Assembly: GCF_004664715.2 (NCBI RefSeq)
Contig: NC_051070.1
Span: 43,240,456 to 43,304,455 of the forward strand
Length of the DNA stretch: 64,000 nucleotides
From: Peromyscus leucopus
Lineage: Eukaryota > Chordata > Mammalia > Rodentia > Cricetidae
Direction: 5' to 3'
Shown here piece after piece: positions 13,556 to 22,955 of the stretch. The notes under the pieces are model-generated. The model did not search any database, was not told the DNA's origin, and saw only the letters and a list, made by a program, of their open reading frames with translations. Every line of letters begins with the position of its first letter. Position 1 is the stretch's first letter. The translations under genes and the position numbers were made by a program.

Positions 13556-16500
13556 GAAATTGTCCATAGTTACAGTGTGCAGCAGAAAATTTGAAAATGG
13601 GCCAGAAAGGCTTCACAGGTGATATTTACAGTTGCAGAGACTTTGTGCACAGAGATATCACAGACAGCCCTGAGATCCTCAGGGCTTGTCCTCGGTAGTT
13701 TCAGCTCAGTGATGGCAGAGTCGCACACCCAGAGATGAGTCCAGGCCCATACCACTGGCACTGAGTACCTTTAGCACATTTTCCCTCCTGGATTTAGAAT
13801 GCTTGTTCTAAACAGAGGGAAAAGGCTCAAGCAGGGAGCTTGTCTCCAGGGGATACTCAGTAATGTCTAGAGACATTTTGGTTGCCACAACTGAGGACTG
13901 GGTATGTGCCACTGGCATTTAGAGGCCAGGGATGCTGTAAAAACATGCTAGCAAGAAGATGGGCCTAAGATGGAGAGGCCACGCAGCTGAAACAACATCT
14001 TTGCCCCAATTTCCTCACTACAGCAAGTGTGAGCCTAAGAACACTCACAATGCTTGCCTTCAAATCACCAAGCTGGCATTTACAGCTCCCACTTTATTTT
14101 ATCTGGTATGCACTTAACCATGTCATGGATTTAAAAAAAAAAAAAATCAAAGTTTGTTTGGAATTTGGTTTTGGGTGGCTGCTGTTGTTTCTTACAATAA
14201 AAGTGGTCTTGTCATAAAGGGAGGTAATGTGTCCAGCTATTCAGCTAAATAATTAGTCTGTTCATAGTTCTATCAGCTCCTCAAAACCCCAGATCATAAC
14301 TACAGCCAGAGTACTTGAAATAAGTAAATGGACTTTGAAACATACTGTTATTTTCAATATACCCTTAAAAGCTAATGCAATTAGGTTAATTGACCCTGAA
14401 AATATCATCAAAACATGCAGTGTTTGGTATAAGAGCTGCCTGAGATCAAATGTAACTTCAGTACCCAGTGGGCAAATCCCTTAATTTCTCTAAGCTTTAC
14501 TATACTTGCCAAACCACGGGTAAAGACACCAAGCTTGCATGATTATTGCAGAGACTAGAGATGATGCACATTAAGGGCCTCGCTAATGGATGCTCTATGA
14601 ATTCTACATATTAATAGAGAAATGGTTGTTTCAGTGTTTTTCAATCTGACCTTTCAATTTACTTTTATTCCACTGCACAAAGCATTGCCCAATCAATGTT
14701 GTTTGTTTATGGGTTGCTCAAATATCTCCCAGGATGCCTCAACCTTCTCATGCATGAGCATCTATTAGCAAATATGTCATATTAAATAACTTGTCCCAAA
14801 GACCAGAAACCTCAAGAGAAAGAAAAGAAAAAACAAACAAACAAACAAATAAAAACCCTGAGGTGCCATTTGTGGCACTGTAGCATCTTCTTCCTAAGTA
14901 TGATCACCCAGGATGTGTCATAAGCAACAGAAAAGTCTAAAAGACTTTCAGCATTTTCTGCAGAGGCAGTTTCTTGACTTTCCTGTGTACTGACAGATGA
15001 TGAATTAATGGAAGGCAGTCTCAAGCCTTTTACTGGCTCAGAATGGGCGTCCCCCTAGGTCCCTAGATAAATGGTGATTTCTAAGACAGCCTGGGGACAG
15101 CTATAATAATTCACCCAGAAATCCAGAAGCCTTCCACTAAAGAGATAACTTGGGATTTGAAGGCATACCTGACCTGCTCCATATCTTGAGTCTTCTCAGA
15201 TCTGGACAGCAGAAACAGATCCGGCTTGATTCTGAAGACTCAAATCCCTGACCTTACCATAGCAGCCAAGAGAAGACTGACCTCAGGAAACTCCCTTTAC
15301 CTGTGTGAACCTTGAGTTTTCTAGCATTAAAGTGGGAGTGAGGAGATGCAGCCTACCTCCTTTAAATGCAGGCTTGAAAGAACAGGAAGCATTTGGACAG
15401 ATACAAACAAAGGCTGCGACTGTTACCACTGGTGACATCTACCATAACAAATCAGCCATTCGAACCTCAGCTGATGGCAAACCCCTGTTAGGCCTCCATT
15501 TTTGTGTTGTTTTTTTTTTTTGGGGGGGGGGCAAACTACTGTCACCTTCAGAACTGAAAGTCTTCCTGCCTATTCTGCCCTCTCTCCACCAGTTCCTAGC
15601 AATCTGATGTCTCCTGTCCTACCTCTTCTTGGAGCATTGGAATGAAATGCCCCACACTCACAAACATGGCTGGCCACTTTCTCTCTCTGGGACAGTTTGA
15701 GGTTTCAAACTGCCCTTCATACTCCTGCCAACAAGGATGACATGCATATCAGTGGCCTCCACTGTCTCAAAGCAAATGGCTCCAACTGAGAAAGACCTCT
15801 ACCTAGGGTTTTCCTCTACTTGTCATGTTTTTATGCATAACTTCTTATCTCTACTTGATTATGCTGGAATAAGGCTATGAATATTAATGGTTGGAATTTA
15901 TAATTTAGTGCTATGCCTTTTCTGCTGATTAATTCAAGGACATTTTATTTCTTAAGAAGCTAGGTTCCTGGAGTAGTCAAACCCATTTTTCCTGGACACT
16001 CATTTTAACTTAGAATATTTATCTACCAATTCAGGCTGGAAGCAGGGTCTCAGGCTCACCCTAATTTTTTGTCTTAAAGGATAATGATATTGGATGTTGA
16101 GGGGGCTGTACTTAAATGGCTCAGGAAAACTTTGGAAGGCTGCAGTAAAGCCAGAACTCCTTGTAAATTAATGTGGTTGTATTAAATAATGCATAATGTG
16201 ATTATATTCTAGCCTGGACTTCACCTGGGCATAAAATGAGAGCCTTTCTAATTGATTTGTAGCTTGGCTAAAAAGCTGGAAGGGGTTGAAATTGGAATGG
16301 CAAGTCACAAGGCTCCAGCAGGCTCAGAGAAAGACAACTCCTTTAGAATGAATTCCTCTGACTACACAGAGCAGAGCCCAGAAGATTCTAGCTGGGATTT
16401 TCCCCAAGCCTGAGAGACCCATTACTCTCCACTCAAATTCCCAAAGAAGCCTTCAATTTTGGTCTCATGGGAAACACATGGAATGAAATGTTCCTCTTCT

Positions 16501-17761
16501 AGCAATCAAAAATAGTTACCAAGGGGGAGGGGAGAATAGAGAAAAGGGGGGATTTTTACAGATTTAAATACAGGGAAGGAAGAAAGGCAGGAAGGAAAAT
16601 GGAGAATGGGAAAGGGAGGATTTGAAGGAGAAAAAAAAGGAGGAGGAAGAAAGAGGAGGAGAAGGAGGTGGAGGAGGAAAGGACCATCTAAAGGTGAGAG
16701 GATACCAACAAGAGCACAGCAATAAAAAGAATCAAAAAGGAAGAGCAGGAAAGATTGGGAAGGATGAACCAGAAAAGGACTAAGGCAAAGTGAATAGGAA
16801 ACCGGTGGAAACAAGAATGAGTAAGAATTGAAGAAACGGGTGTCAGAGAAAGAAGATAAACCAGAACTGAAGAGGATGAAGAAGAGGGGAGAGAAAGCAG
16901 ATCAAAGCTGGAAGGGTAAAGAGAAGAAGAAACCACAGAGCAATCAAAGTTGCGGGGCCAGAGAGTTTCCCACTTCTCCACTGTGTGAGGAGCAGAGTCC
17001 TGCCTTGACTTTGTCCACGGTGTGCTAAGCCTCGATCCCACTCTCTTACTGAGTTTTCCTTCTCTACTAAGAGGAGCTCGGGGAGACTGACTGTGAATCA
17101 AGACCGTGTTTGAAAAGAAAACACTTACCTTAGAAAACTCTTTCTCGAACTTCTGAGAAAGGATGTGAGCTGTGAACTCTAAGCGCTCCACCCTGTCAGC
17201 GGGGAAGGCAGTGTCTGGCAGGGAAACGGAGCACTGACAGGTCCCATGACTGTCCACAGAGCCGGTGAAATTGGAAAATGACTGTAAATAATAAAAGGCG
17301 AGTGTCAGCAACAAGCTGGAAAATTAACCTTTCAGGCAACAGGAATGACAGAAATTGGTTTGGCAGGACATGATGGAGGCAAACAAGTGTAGGCCAGTAC
17401 ATGACCGAACAGTGTCATAGAGACAAGTCAACCCCGTCTCCACCTGTTGGCTACGCCTCTGTCAGCAGCTTGTATCAAAAGGAAGATTCTCCATGCTTGA
17501 GGAGTCCTAAAGAAATCATTCTATCTCTCCGCAAAGAAAAGAAAATGAAGAGAGGCCAAGAGGACTAAGTTTGAACATCTGCTCTTCCATTTGCTGCATG
17601 TGACACCCCCTTACATCTATTTCCTCCTCTGTGAAATTCAGATACCCTGATTGAGGTAAGCAAGTGATGCGCTCTGAGTCCCTGGCATGTGACAGGTGAT
17701 GGGATGCTGTCACTTTCTCTTTCCTCCTAGCAGTACATGCGCAAGCGCGCGCGCATGCACA

Positions 17762-17850
<89 letters not shown>

Positions 17851-20800
17851 TTACTCCAATCCCAGCCCAGTTTCTCCCAATTAGAATAAAGAAACCTTGA
17901 AGGTTTGTGGGCCGTGGCAAAGATATCCAGTGAGAATTCAAATCCTCTCTTCAGCTGGGAAATTATAAAATTCACATTTTTCCAAATGGAAACAAACCAT
18001 CTACTCGCTCAAAAATTGAGCAGTGTATGAGTTTAGAGGTTCCTTGCAAATTTCTCAAATGGAAGTTCTCTAGCTTACACTTGCAAGAAAAAAAGTCATT
18101 TTAAAATATTTGAAGTTTCTTTAAGATATTCAGGCTCACGCTTCGATGCCACTGCATATTTTAAAATGACAGGTTTGAAAGATTCTGTTTTTCTTTTGTC
18201 CCCTTTGAACTACCCCAAGGGGATCCTGGCACAATTAACATTTTTCATTACTACTATTACCTTGCAGAGTGAGTCTTGTCAGCCAACTAGCTGTGCCTTT
18301 TAATGGCCTCATCTGAAGACCAGCCTAAAGCTCACCTATGGAGTGTCAGCCTGAAGGGACTCTTTGTGAAGCGAAGGAGGAGAGAACAGTTTTCAGAGTC
18401 TGGAGAGACTCCAGTCATGCTTCAAAGTTCACATCAGCTGGCTGTGGCTGAGTGTATCCACTCCACACACAAGCCACCTCTACTGATCTCCATGATCCCT
18501 GAACAAACCTGGCCTAGATGCTCCTGTAATTGAGATTTAGCCCAGCAGTGACCTCTGGGCCAATTAAGGCTCTTGCAAACAATTGCGACTGTGGTGGATT
18601 TTAAATGAACCTAATCTTCTCTAAGATGGTAAGAATGAAGTGTATGTGTGTCAACAATGTAGAAGCCAGAGGACAATACTGAGTGTCATTCCTTGGTCAA
18701 CCAACATTTGCCCTTTTTTCTTGAGACAGTCTCTCATTGACCTGGGACTCACCAAGTAGGCTAGGGTGCTGGCCAGTCAGCCTCAGAGATCCTTCTCATC
18801 CCATCTCCCCAGCACTGGGACAATAACCCCATACCACCACACTTGGCTTTTAAACTAGGGGTTCTGGGGACTAAACTCAAGACCTTGTGTTTGCAAGTAC
18901 TTTCATTCGCTGTGCTATTTTCCCAGCCCTCCATGCCAGGAAACATCTTGACACTGTCCTTTCTTGTCTAATCAGATCTCTCCATCTTTAGGGATCAGGG
19001 AGTAAGGGGTAGGAGCAAGCGGGTTTATGTTGCACGTGGTAGCAAGTGGTTAGAGTTGGGGGTGGGAAGGGTCTTTGCAAAGAATGAATAAGGACTGAAC
19101 AATTTATACCAGGAACCTGTCGGAGAGGTTGTGGACTGCACAATATACACCAGGGACCTGTCAGAGAGGTTGTGGACTACACAATATACACCAGGGACCT
19201 CTCAGAGAGGCTGTGAACTGAACAATATACACCGGGAACCTGTTGAAGAGGTTGCGGACTACACAATATACACCTGTCGGAGAGGTTTCTCACTACACAA
19301 TATACATCAGGGACCTGTCAGAGAGGCTGGATTCTACTGGACTCAGACCTATTACTCCATCTAAGATAGAAAGACTCTAGCACAGGTATGCCAAGTTTTT
19401 TACAGACTTTTGAAGAAACACCTTATTGTAATAACCATCTAGCAAAGAAAAAAAAAACTTGCATTGCATTGACAAGGGGAAGTTAATTAGCTTCACAAGA
19501 CAGGGGGGACCATTCCTGGAGTTCTCTGAGAAGCTCTGTCAATTCTGAAAACAGCAGGTATCATCAAGAAGTCTCTAGACAATCAACTAGGAACCACTAG
19601 CTAACAACTTTTAGTCCTGAAGTTCACCTGAAAGACAAGCAAATAATTATGAGCCCTGCTGACAGCCATTCCATTGACTTCTATTGAACATCTCTGTCCC
19701 AGTTCTGTGGACTCCATCCTGCTTATCATCAGCCCAGCGTGCTCAGCTGACATCAAAACGGTCCATAAGTTTGATCAGTGTCTCCCATTAGAGATATTTC
19801 TGCTCCTGGAATTCAAAGACAATGAAGCTAATGGTGATGAGTCTCTCTGCAGTGAATGCTCAAACTACGTGAATGAAATGTGGGGAATGAGACACAAAGA
19901 CAAGTGCTTGTCCCCTTGGCCTTTGGAAGGATGTGTAGTCCCCTTGTGGAGGGCAAGTAGGACCCTGTGTGCCCCACAAAAGTGACTATACTGCCAAGTT
20001 CTCACTTGGTCTATGTTCAATTAACATGTACGAAGGTCTACAATACCCCAGGCTCGGGATTTAGAAGCTGATTAAAACCAGTTGTGGACCAATCAGGCTC
20101 ATTTTCCTTCTGAATGCCCTAGGGGCTTTTCCGACAGCCTCAGACCCGGATGACAGAAGCTCACAGTCCACTGTGGTTCTAACTCTGTCAGTGAGCACGA
20201 GGAGCCTTCCCTAGAACTATGAAAGGCAGTGGCCAATTCTTCGGAGGCATGCACAGTGTTCTGAGCCCGCCAGCCGACGGTGCAACTCACATTTGTGATT
20301 TAAGGTCGCAATTGGCTCTAATTAGCAGCCGAGTCTAAGTGCCCACAAAGATTCACGACATAAAATAACGGTACTCAGCGGTTCAAAAGTACAGAAAATG
20401 ATATGTTTGGAACTTGCTCAATGACAGTTATAAAGGGGTGTTCCACTACTTCCCAACAAGCTCATCAAGCTGACAGTCAGCCCTAGAAAATTAGGTTTAC
20501 AGTGGAATTGATACCTGGTCCACTATAAAAAGGGGGTTGGAGTGTGATACTGACTCTTTCACCACAGGCAGATAAGCAAATGATGAAAGAAAATGCCTCC
20601 TCTAAGTATAACTTAACTACTAGTTCTTAGTTACTTTTAAATATTTGTCTTCTTACCTGACAGTGGGCACTTTAAGTTTCTCTGCTCCTTCGCTGGTATT
20701 TTATTTTCTATGACTTCAGCTGAAGATGTTACAGCCAAATGCTGGCTTTTGATTGGTAGTGAAGCTTTATAATACATTATTATTGTTAACCTCACTTGAC

Positions 20801-22892
20801 GGAAAAAAAAAAAGGTAACCCCTTCTAATTGTCCCCAGAAATTGTTTAGTACCCCAAGATAAGAGTAAGTATGGGATTTCTGACTACTGTGCAGCTGGTG
20901 TATGGTTGTGGTTCTCTGAAATTTCTTCATTTAAAGCAATTTCCGTCTGTACCCCGGAAATGGAGAAAGCTGCATAGAAAGAGAGGGTTTTCACAACAGA
21001 GTCCTTTGGAAAGTGTTGAAACTTGAATGAAACAACTAAACAAGCATGAGGGAGATGTACCCTCTCAGTTTAGTGACTTTAAGCCAATGACTTCACCATA
21101 GCAAACCTCAGATTTAACATCTCTAAAATGGGACCATGACTTTTACCTAACTCTTGGGGGTTAAATAAGCTGTATATGTATTAACCTAGTCTTGGCATTC
21201 ACTAGGCATGCGCTGAATATCGTTGATGTCATTGCCCTCTAGACCCCATCCAAACCACTTGTTGATCACATTTTCACCGGTCTACACATTTTAAAGATGC
21301 TAACACAAACACTCAGACAAAAGCCTCCCCCTCCCTTTTCCTGTTTATCCTTCCATTCAGACAAGTTCATGAATGTGACTGGCTCGATGAAATGCCTAGC
21401 AGTTCTGACGGAGGCACTTTGATGGAGTTAGGAACCCTCCAGCACAAGTCACCCTGCAGTAAGGCTAGCCTGGAAAGCTTTGCAGAGTAACAGTTCTGCA
21501 GAAAGGCCCAGAGGTAAAATGGGCAGCTGTTTCCTGTCCTGCATCCTGCAGCTTCTCCGTGCCTCTTTTTTTTTTTTTTTTTAAAGGAAAGCCAAAAGAA
21601 TCAGGCAGCCTGTGCATTCTACACAGGGCGCCTCTCCAGACCCATCCCTGTAGTACACGGTGCCTTTGATGGTTCATTTCACTGCTGCAGTTGTTTGGCA
21701 CTGGAAATAGCCCCAGCAATTCCTTATTTGAAAAAAAAAAAAAAGATTGAAAGGAGTTAGCATTCCCTTGGGAAATTTCCACATGTAATGGCATTTTCCT
21801 AAGACTGATCATTCCTCTTCCTATAACCCATGTTCTCTCTGTGTGTGTACATGTATATGTGCTTGTGTGAGTGTGTGCCTGTGCATGCGTATGGGGAGGT
21901 AGTAGATGTCTTTCTCTACTACTTGCCACCTTATTTTTCTTGAGCTAAGATCTGTTGCTGAACCTGGAGCTCGCCAATTAGCTAGAATGGTTGGCAAGAA
22001 AGCCTAGGGACCTCCCTGTCCCTGCCTCCTCTAACCAGTGATGGGCTGCAGATGGGTGCTGCCTTGCCTGGCTTCTTATGTGGGTGGTGCAGATACAGAC
22101 ACAGGTTCTCATGCTAGTGCAGAAAGTGTTTTACTGACCTTACCATGTCCTTAGACTCATTACCCATCTTCCTTACAAGCTGGGTGCAGAGGAACTGGCA
22201 GGACTCCAGATGTTGCATGGAGACTCTCACTCCCTCAGAGTATATTGCTTACCCTCAAAAGGCTCCCCCTGGGCAGCAAATCAGGTGAATAAACTGTGAT
22301 GGAGTGGCTGCTTGTGGGATCTCTTTCCCAAAAGCTCCTATCCCAGACTACATATTAGAATCAATTGGACTTCTTAAGTGCCTGAGTTGTAAACACCTGT
22401 GCAGGCTAGAACCAAGGCATCTGGATTTTTAGCATTCTCCTCACCACTGATCCTACTGGTCAGCCTGGGTTGAGAACCTCTTTAGAACATGCCTTTCCCC
22501 AAATGCATTAGCTAGAAGACTGGCATGTTGTCTATCCTGCTAACAGTTTAATTACTTCACCCAGGTTTTAATTCATTTCCAAGGCATCTACAGTGAGCAG
22601 AAAGAGTCATAAATCCTTTAAAGTGCTCAGGTCTAGTCATCCATGAAATTGTATTCAGGTCCCCAAAAAGCAAGAGGAAGGGAATTGAACATAGCTCACC
22701 CAGACTCAGCAACTCCCTTACCTGTGACACAGTACCACCTTCTGCCCAAGATGTGGCTCCTGGGGATGTAACGTAGGGTGTTATTGCCAACTCTGGGGAA
22801 GAAGTGGAAGTCATAGTCTCTAAACTCCTGGAGGCAGAGCCAAGGCAGGGCCTTGCAAAAAGGGCCAGCAGAAAGGCCAGGCTGTAACTCAT
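1670..22892 (-). CDS. Olfm4: Olfactomedin 4, complete five-exon coding sequence
   Basis: Coding exons 22892-22722, 17281-17129, 11722-11510, 9488-9329 and 2481-1670 join with GT/AG introns into 1509 nt (502 residues plus TAG). Residues 1 to about 19 are a signal peptide ([18 protein letters not shown]). Residues 20-57 are a Ser/Thr-rich linker. Residues 58-232 carry a Cys-Gln-Cys (72-74) and a Leu/Glu/Lys-rich coiled-coil region. Residues 233-502 are the olfactomedin domain, with DIDLAVDE at 371-378 and Cys235 and Cys426 placed to form the family's conserved disulfide. N-glycosylation sequons start at Asn 61, 125, 182, 242, 341 and 400. Family knowledge: OLFM4 is a secreted, disulfide-linked multimeric glycoprotein of intestinal crypt-base cells, neutrophil specific granules and endometrium; human OLFM4 has 510 residues. 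The start is chosen because it begins a signal peptide just downstream of a TATA box, and the ATG has A at -3. No frameshift or premature stop is seen. Confidence 0.97.
3641..3748. repeat. (GGGA)n simple repeat
   Basis: About 108 bp of GGGA and GGA units with a few interruptions (AGGAACAGA). Open frames rich in Arg, Glu and Gly across it are artefacts of the repeat. Confidence 0.9.
5282..5472 (-). mobile_element. B2 SINE
   Basis: Read on the minus strand it begins GGGGCTGCAGAAATGG, continues through CCAGAGGTCCTGAGTTCAAT and CCTGCAGGGATACATGCA, and ends in an AATAAATAAATC-type tail and poly(A). This is the rodent B2 layout derived from tRNA. Flanks CCATTCCCTTT and CCATTCTCTTT look like a slightly diverged target-site duplication. 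Confidence 0.88.
5795..5960 (+). repeat. MIR SINE fossil
   Basis: The order of landmarks fits MIR: AATCCTGACTCTACT, then GCAAGTTGCTTAACC, CAGTTTCCTTATGT and CAGGACTGTTGATTAG. It is ancient and diverged. Confidence 0.7.
6455..6585 (+). repeat. Decayed B1 SINE
   Basis: A diverged B1 pattern: GCCAGGTTGTAGTGCTCATAC at the start, a central GTCAGGCCACCCTGTACTGT, and GAAATCCTGTCTCCAGAAAA at the end. Confidence 0.55.
8455..8640 (-). repeat. MIR SINE fossil
   Basis: On the plus strand CATTAATCCCCATAGCAACC, CTATAAGGTGAGG and CCCATTTTATAAATAAGATG are the reverse complement of the MIR 3' half. Confidence 0.7.
9329..9488 (-). CDS. Olfm4: Olfm4 exon 4: coiled-coil end and Pro-rich hinge
   Basis: The exon encodes residues 180-232 plus the first base of Gly233 (160 nt). 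The acceptor is ATTTCCTTAG|ATAAGG and the donor CCTG|GTAAGC. It starts [15 protein letters not shown], contains Cys215 in KECEAS, and ends in a proline-rich hinge (PPPPAP) before the olfactomedin domain. The phase-1 end fits exon 5 exactly, rebuilding Gly. Confidence 0.95.
10045..10745 (-). mobile_element. L1 3' UTR segment (rodent Lx-like)
   Basis: The plus strand shows the reverse complement of a rodent L1 3' region: GGAGTGTGGTTGATGTACCC, ACTAATTTTCCCCCTCCTGG, TAGATCCCTGAGCATGAC and GTAGCAATATGTCATCAGGA. A T-rich stretch at 10017-10070 probably marks the original poly(A) end. The element has the same orientation as Olfm4. Confidence 0.8.
10747..11130 (+). mobile_element. Inverted L1 ORF2 segment
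   Basis: The plus strand reads as L1 ORF2 3' sequence: ACTATAGTAATTAAAAA, GTATGGCATTGGAATAAAAA, TTTTTGACAAAA, CATCTTCAACAAATTGTGCT. It faces opposite to the adjoining L1 3' UTR and is broken by indels. The head-to-head join near 10746 suggests one insertion with a 5' inversion. Confidence 0.78.
11510..11722 (-). CDS. Olfm4: Olfm4 exon 3: coiled-coil region
   Basis: The exon encodes residues 109-179 (71 codons, phase 0 at both ends). The acceptor is CTTCTCCTCCAG| and the donor GAG|GTAAGG. The segment is amphipathic, rich in Leu, Val, Glu and Lys, with the sequon NLT at 125-127. It is nearly collinear with human OLFM4 ([18 protein letters not shown] is readily recognised). Confidence 0.95.
12031..12180 (-). 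repeat. MER20-like hAT transposon fossil
   Basis: The plus strand shows the reverse complement of MER20 landmarks: GAGTTTCTCAGCCTCAGTAC, AGTGAATTGTAGGATATTC and ACAACCAAAAATGTCTCAAG, then CTCTGGGGACAAATGG. Non-autonomous hAT-Charlie family. Confidence 0.7.
13504..13553 (+). repeat. Poly(A) homopolymer, 50 bp
   Basis: Fifty consecutive A residues in Olfm4 intron 2 (poly-T in the transcript). No clear SINE or LINE body precedes it. The length in the read may not be exact. Confidence 0.9.
13844..13950 (+). repeat. MER20-like hAT transposon fossil
   Basis: CTCCAGGGGATACTCAGTAA, ACATTTTGGTTGCCACAACT, GTGCCACTGGCATTTAGAGG and CCAGGGATGCTGTAAA follow MER20 order. The orientation is opposite to the copy at 12.0 kb. 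Confidence 0.68.
14425..14605 (+). repeat. MIR SINE fossil
   Basis: GGGCAAATCCCTTAATTTCTC, CTAAGCTTTACTA, GATTATTGCAGAGACTAGAG and TGCACATTAAGGGCCT match MIR in order. Confidence 0.6.
16512..16935. repeat. Purine-rich low-complexity region
   Basis: About 420 bp in which the plus strand is strongly biased to A and G (GGAGGAAGAAAGAGG-type runs), hence polypyrimidine in the Olfm4 transcript. It lies about 200 bp downstream of exon 2. Charged or Leu/Ser/Phe-rich open frames across it are artefacts. Confidence 0.8.
17129..17281 (-). CDS. Olfm4: Olfm4 exon 2: Cys-X-Cys segment
   Basis: The exon encodes residues 58-108 (51 codons, phase 0 at both ends). The acceptor is TTATTTACAG| at 17282 and the donor AAG|GTAAGTG at 17129-17128. 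It contains the sequon NFT, then [11 protein letters not shown], which is highly conserved in olfactomedin 1-4-type proteins and is where intermolecular disulfides form. The following [19 protein letters not shown] begins the coiled coil. Confidence 0.95.
17737..17848. repeat. GC/CA alternating tract (Z-DNA prone)
   Basis: GCGCAAGCGCGCGCGCATGCACACGC-like alternation in two parts, GCGC then (CA)n, with a (CA) run of about 83 bp. Alternating purine-pyrimidine sequence of this length is a classic left-handed DNA former. Confidence 0.9.
18655..18935 (+). repeat. Rodent interspersed repeat with B1-like text
   Basis: GAAGCCAGAGGACAATACTG, TTGAGACAGTCTCTCATTGA, CCCCAGCACTGGGACAATAA and AGACCTTGTGTTTGCAAGTA match a common rodent repeat that sits next to TG-rich tracts. 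I do not name the family with confidence (URR1-like is possible). Confidence 0.55.
19092..19330. repeat. 41-bp minisatellite, six units
   Basis: Unit starts at 19092, 19133, 19174, 19215, 19256 and 19289. Units are 41 bp except the fifth, which lost 8 bp. Shared core: ACACAATATACACCAGGGAC then CTGTCAGAGAGGTTGT. Because 41 is not a multiple of three, the open frame across it is not a protein repeat. Confidence 0.9.
21065..21245 (+). repeat. MIR SINE fossil
   Basis: AGCCAATGACTTCACCATAG, CATCTCTAAAATGGGACC, GGGGGTTAAATAAGCTGTAT and TTGGCATTCACTAGGCATGC follow MIR order. Confidence 0.65.
21840..22160 (+). repeat. Rodent interspersed repeat, second copy
   Basis: Same family and orientation as the copy at 18.66 kb: a TG-rich lead-in, ACTTGCCACCTTATTTTTCT, TGAACCTGGAGCTCGCCAAT, CTCATGCTAGTGCAGAAAGT. 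Confidence 0.5.
22330..22485 (-). repeat. MER5-like hAT fossil
   Basis: ACATATTAGAATCAATTGGA, AAGGCATCTGGATTTTTAGC and GATCCTACTGGTCAGCC, then GGTTGAGAACC, resemble MER5-type DNA transposons. It is diverged. Confidence 0.45.
22722..22892 (-). CDS. Olfm4: Olfm4 exon 1: signal peptide and Ser/Thr-rich linker
   Basis: The exon encodes residues 1-57. ATG is at 22892-22890 and the exon ends CAG|GTAAGG at 22722, phase 0. Residues 1 to about 19 are hydrophobic with a small-residue cleavage region (CLGSA). The rest is rich in Ser, Thr and Pro and could be O-glycosylated. The linker is shorter than the Ser-rich stretch of human OLFM4, which accounts for most of the length difference. An in-frame ATG 35 codons upstream lies above the TATA box and is unlikely to be transcribed. 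Confidence 0.93.
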
Positions 22893-22921
22893 CTTGCCTT
22901 CTTGCCTAAGACCCTGGCTTC

Positions 22922-22929
22922 TTCCCACA
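22922..22929 (-). promoter_or_regulatory. Olfm4: RBPJ (CSL) Notch-effector site
   Basis: The gene strand reads CTGTGGGAAG; TGTGGGAA fits the RBPJ consensus YGTGGGAA. It sits between the TATA box and the inferred start. Olfm4 has been reported as a direct Notch target in mouse intestine through RBPJ sites in the proximal promoter. Use of this copy is inferred. Confidence 0.65.
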
Positions 22930-22938
22930 GCCCAGGGC

Positions 22939-22946
22939 TTCTTATA
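22939..22946 (-). promoter_or_regulatory. Olfm4: Olfm4 TATA box
   Basis: The gene strand reads GCTATAAGAAGC, with TATAAGAA at 22946-22939. Its first T is 54 bp before the ATG, so transcription should start near 22915, leaving a 5' UTR of roughly 20-25 nt. Inferred from position and motif; no transcript data. Confidence 0.8.
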
Positions 22947-22955
22947 GCACCCAGC

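Larger units (their letters stand above)
11723..17128 (-). other. Olfm4: Olfm4 intron 2
   Basis: A 5.4-kb intron holding two MER20-like fossils, an A50 tract, a MIR and a purine-rich region. Nothing recognisable in 12190-13500, in 14610-16500 (apart from a short AAAC repeat at 14826-14852 and a T/G homopolymer run near 15511-15531), or in 16940-17128. Confidence 0.85.
17282..22721 (-). other. Olfm4: Olfm4 intron 1
   Basis: A 5.4-kb intron with donor CAG|GTAAGG and acceptor TTATTTACAG|. It holds a GC/CA tract, two copies of one rodent repeat, a minisatellite, a MIR and a MER5-like fossil. Nothing recognisable in 17290-17735, 17850-18650, 19340-21060 or 21250-21840 apart from short poly(T) and poly(A) runs. 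Confidence 0.85.

Noticed and set aside
16506..17028. Long frames rich in Ser/Leu/Phe (minus) or Lys/Glu (plus)
   Set aside because: They come from purine-rich low-complexity sequence; only the exon 2 part of the minus frame is real.
17516..17975. Cys-Val repeat and Thr-His repeat proteins
   Set aside because: They are CA/GT microsatellite translations.
19131..19364. Possible repeat protein over the minisatellite
   Set aside because: The 41-bp unit changes frame each time, so no peptide repeat is preserved by selection.
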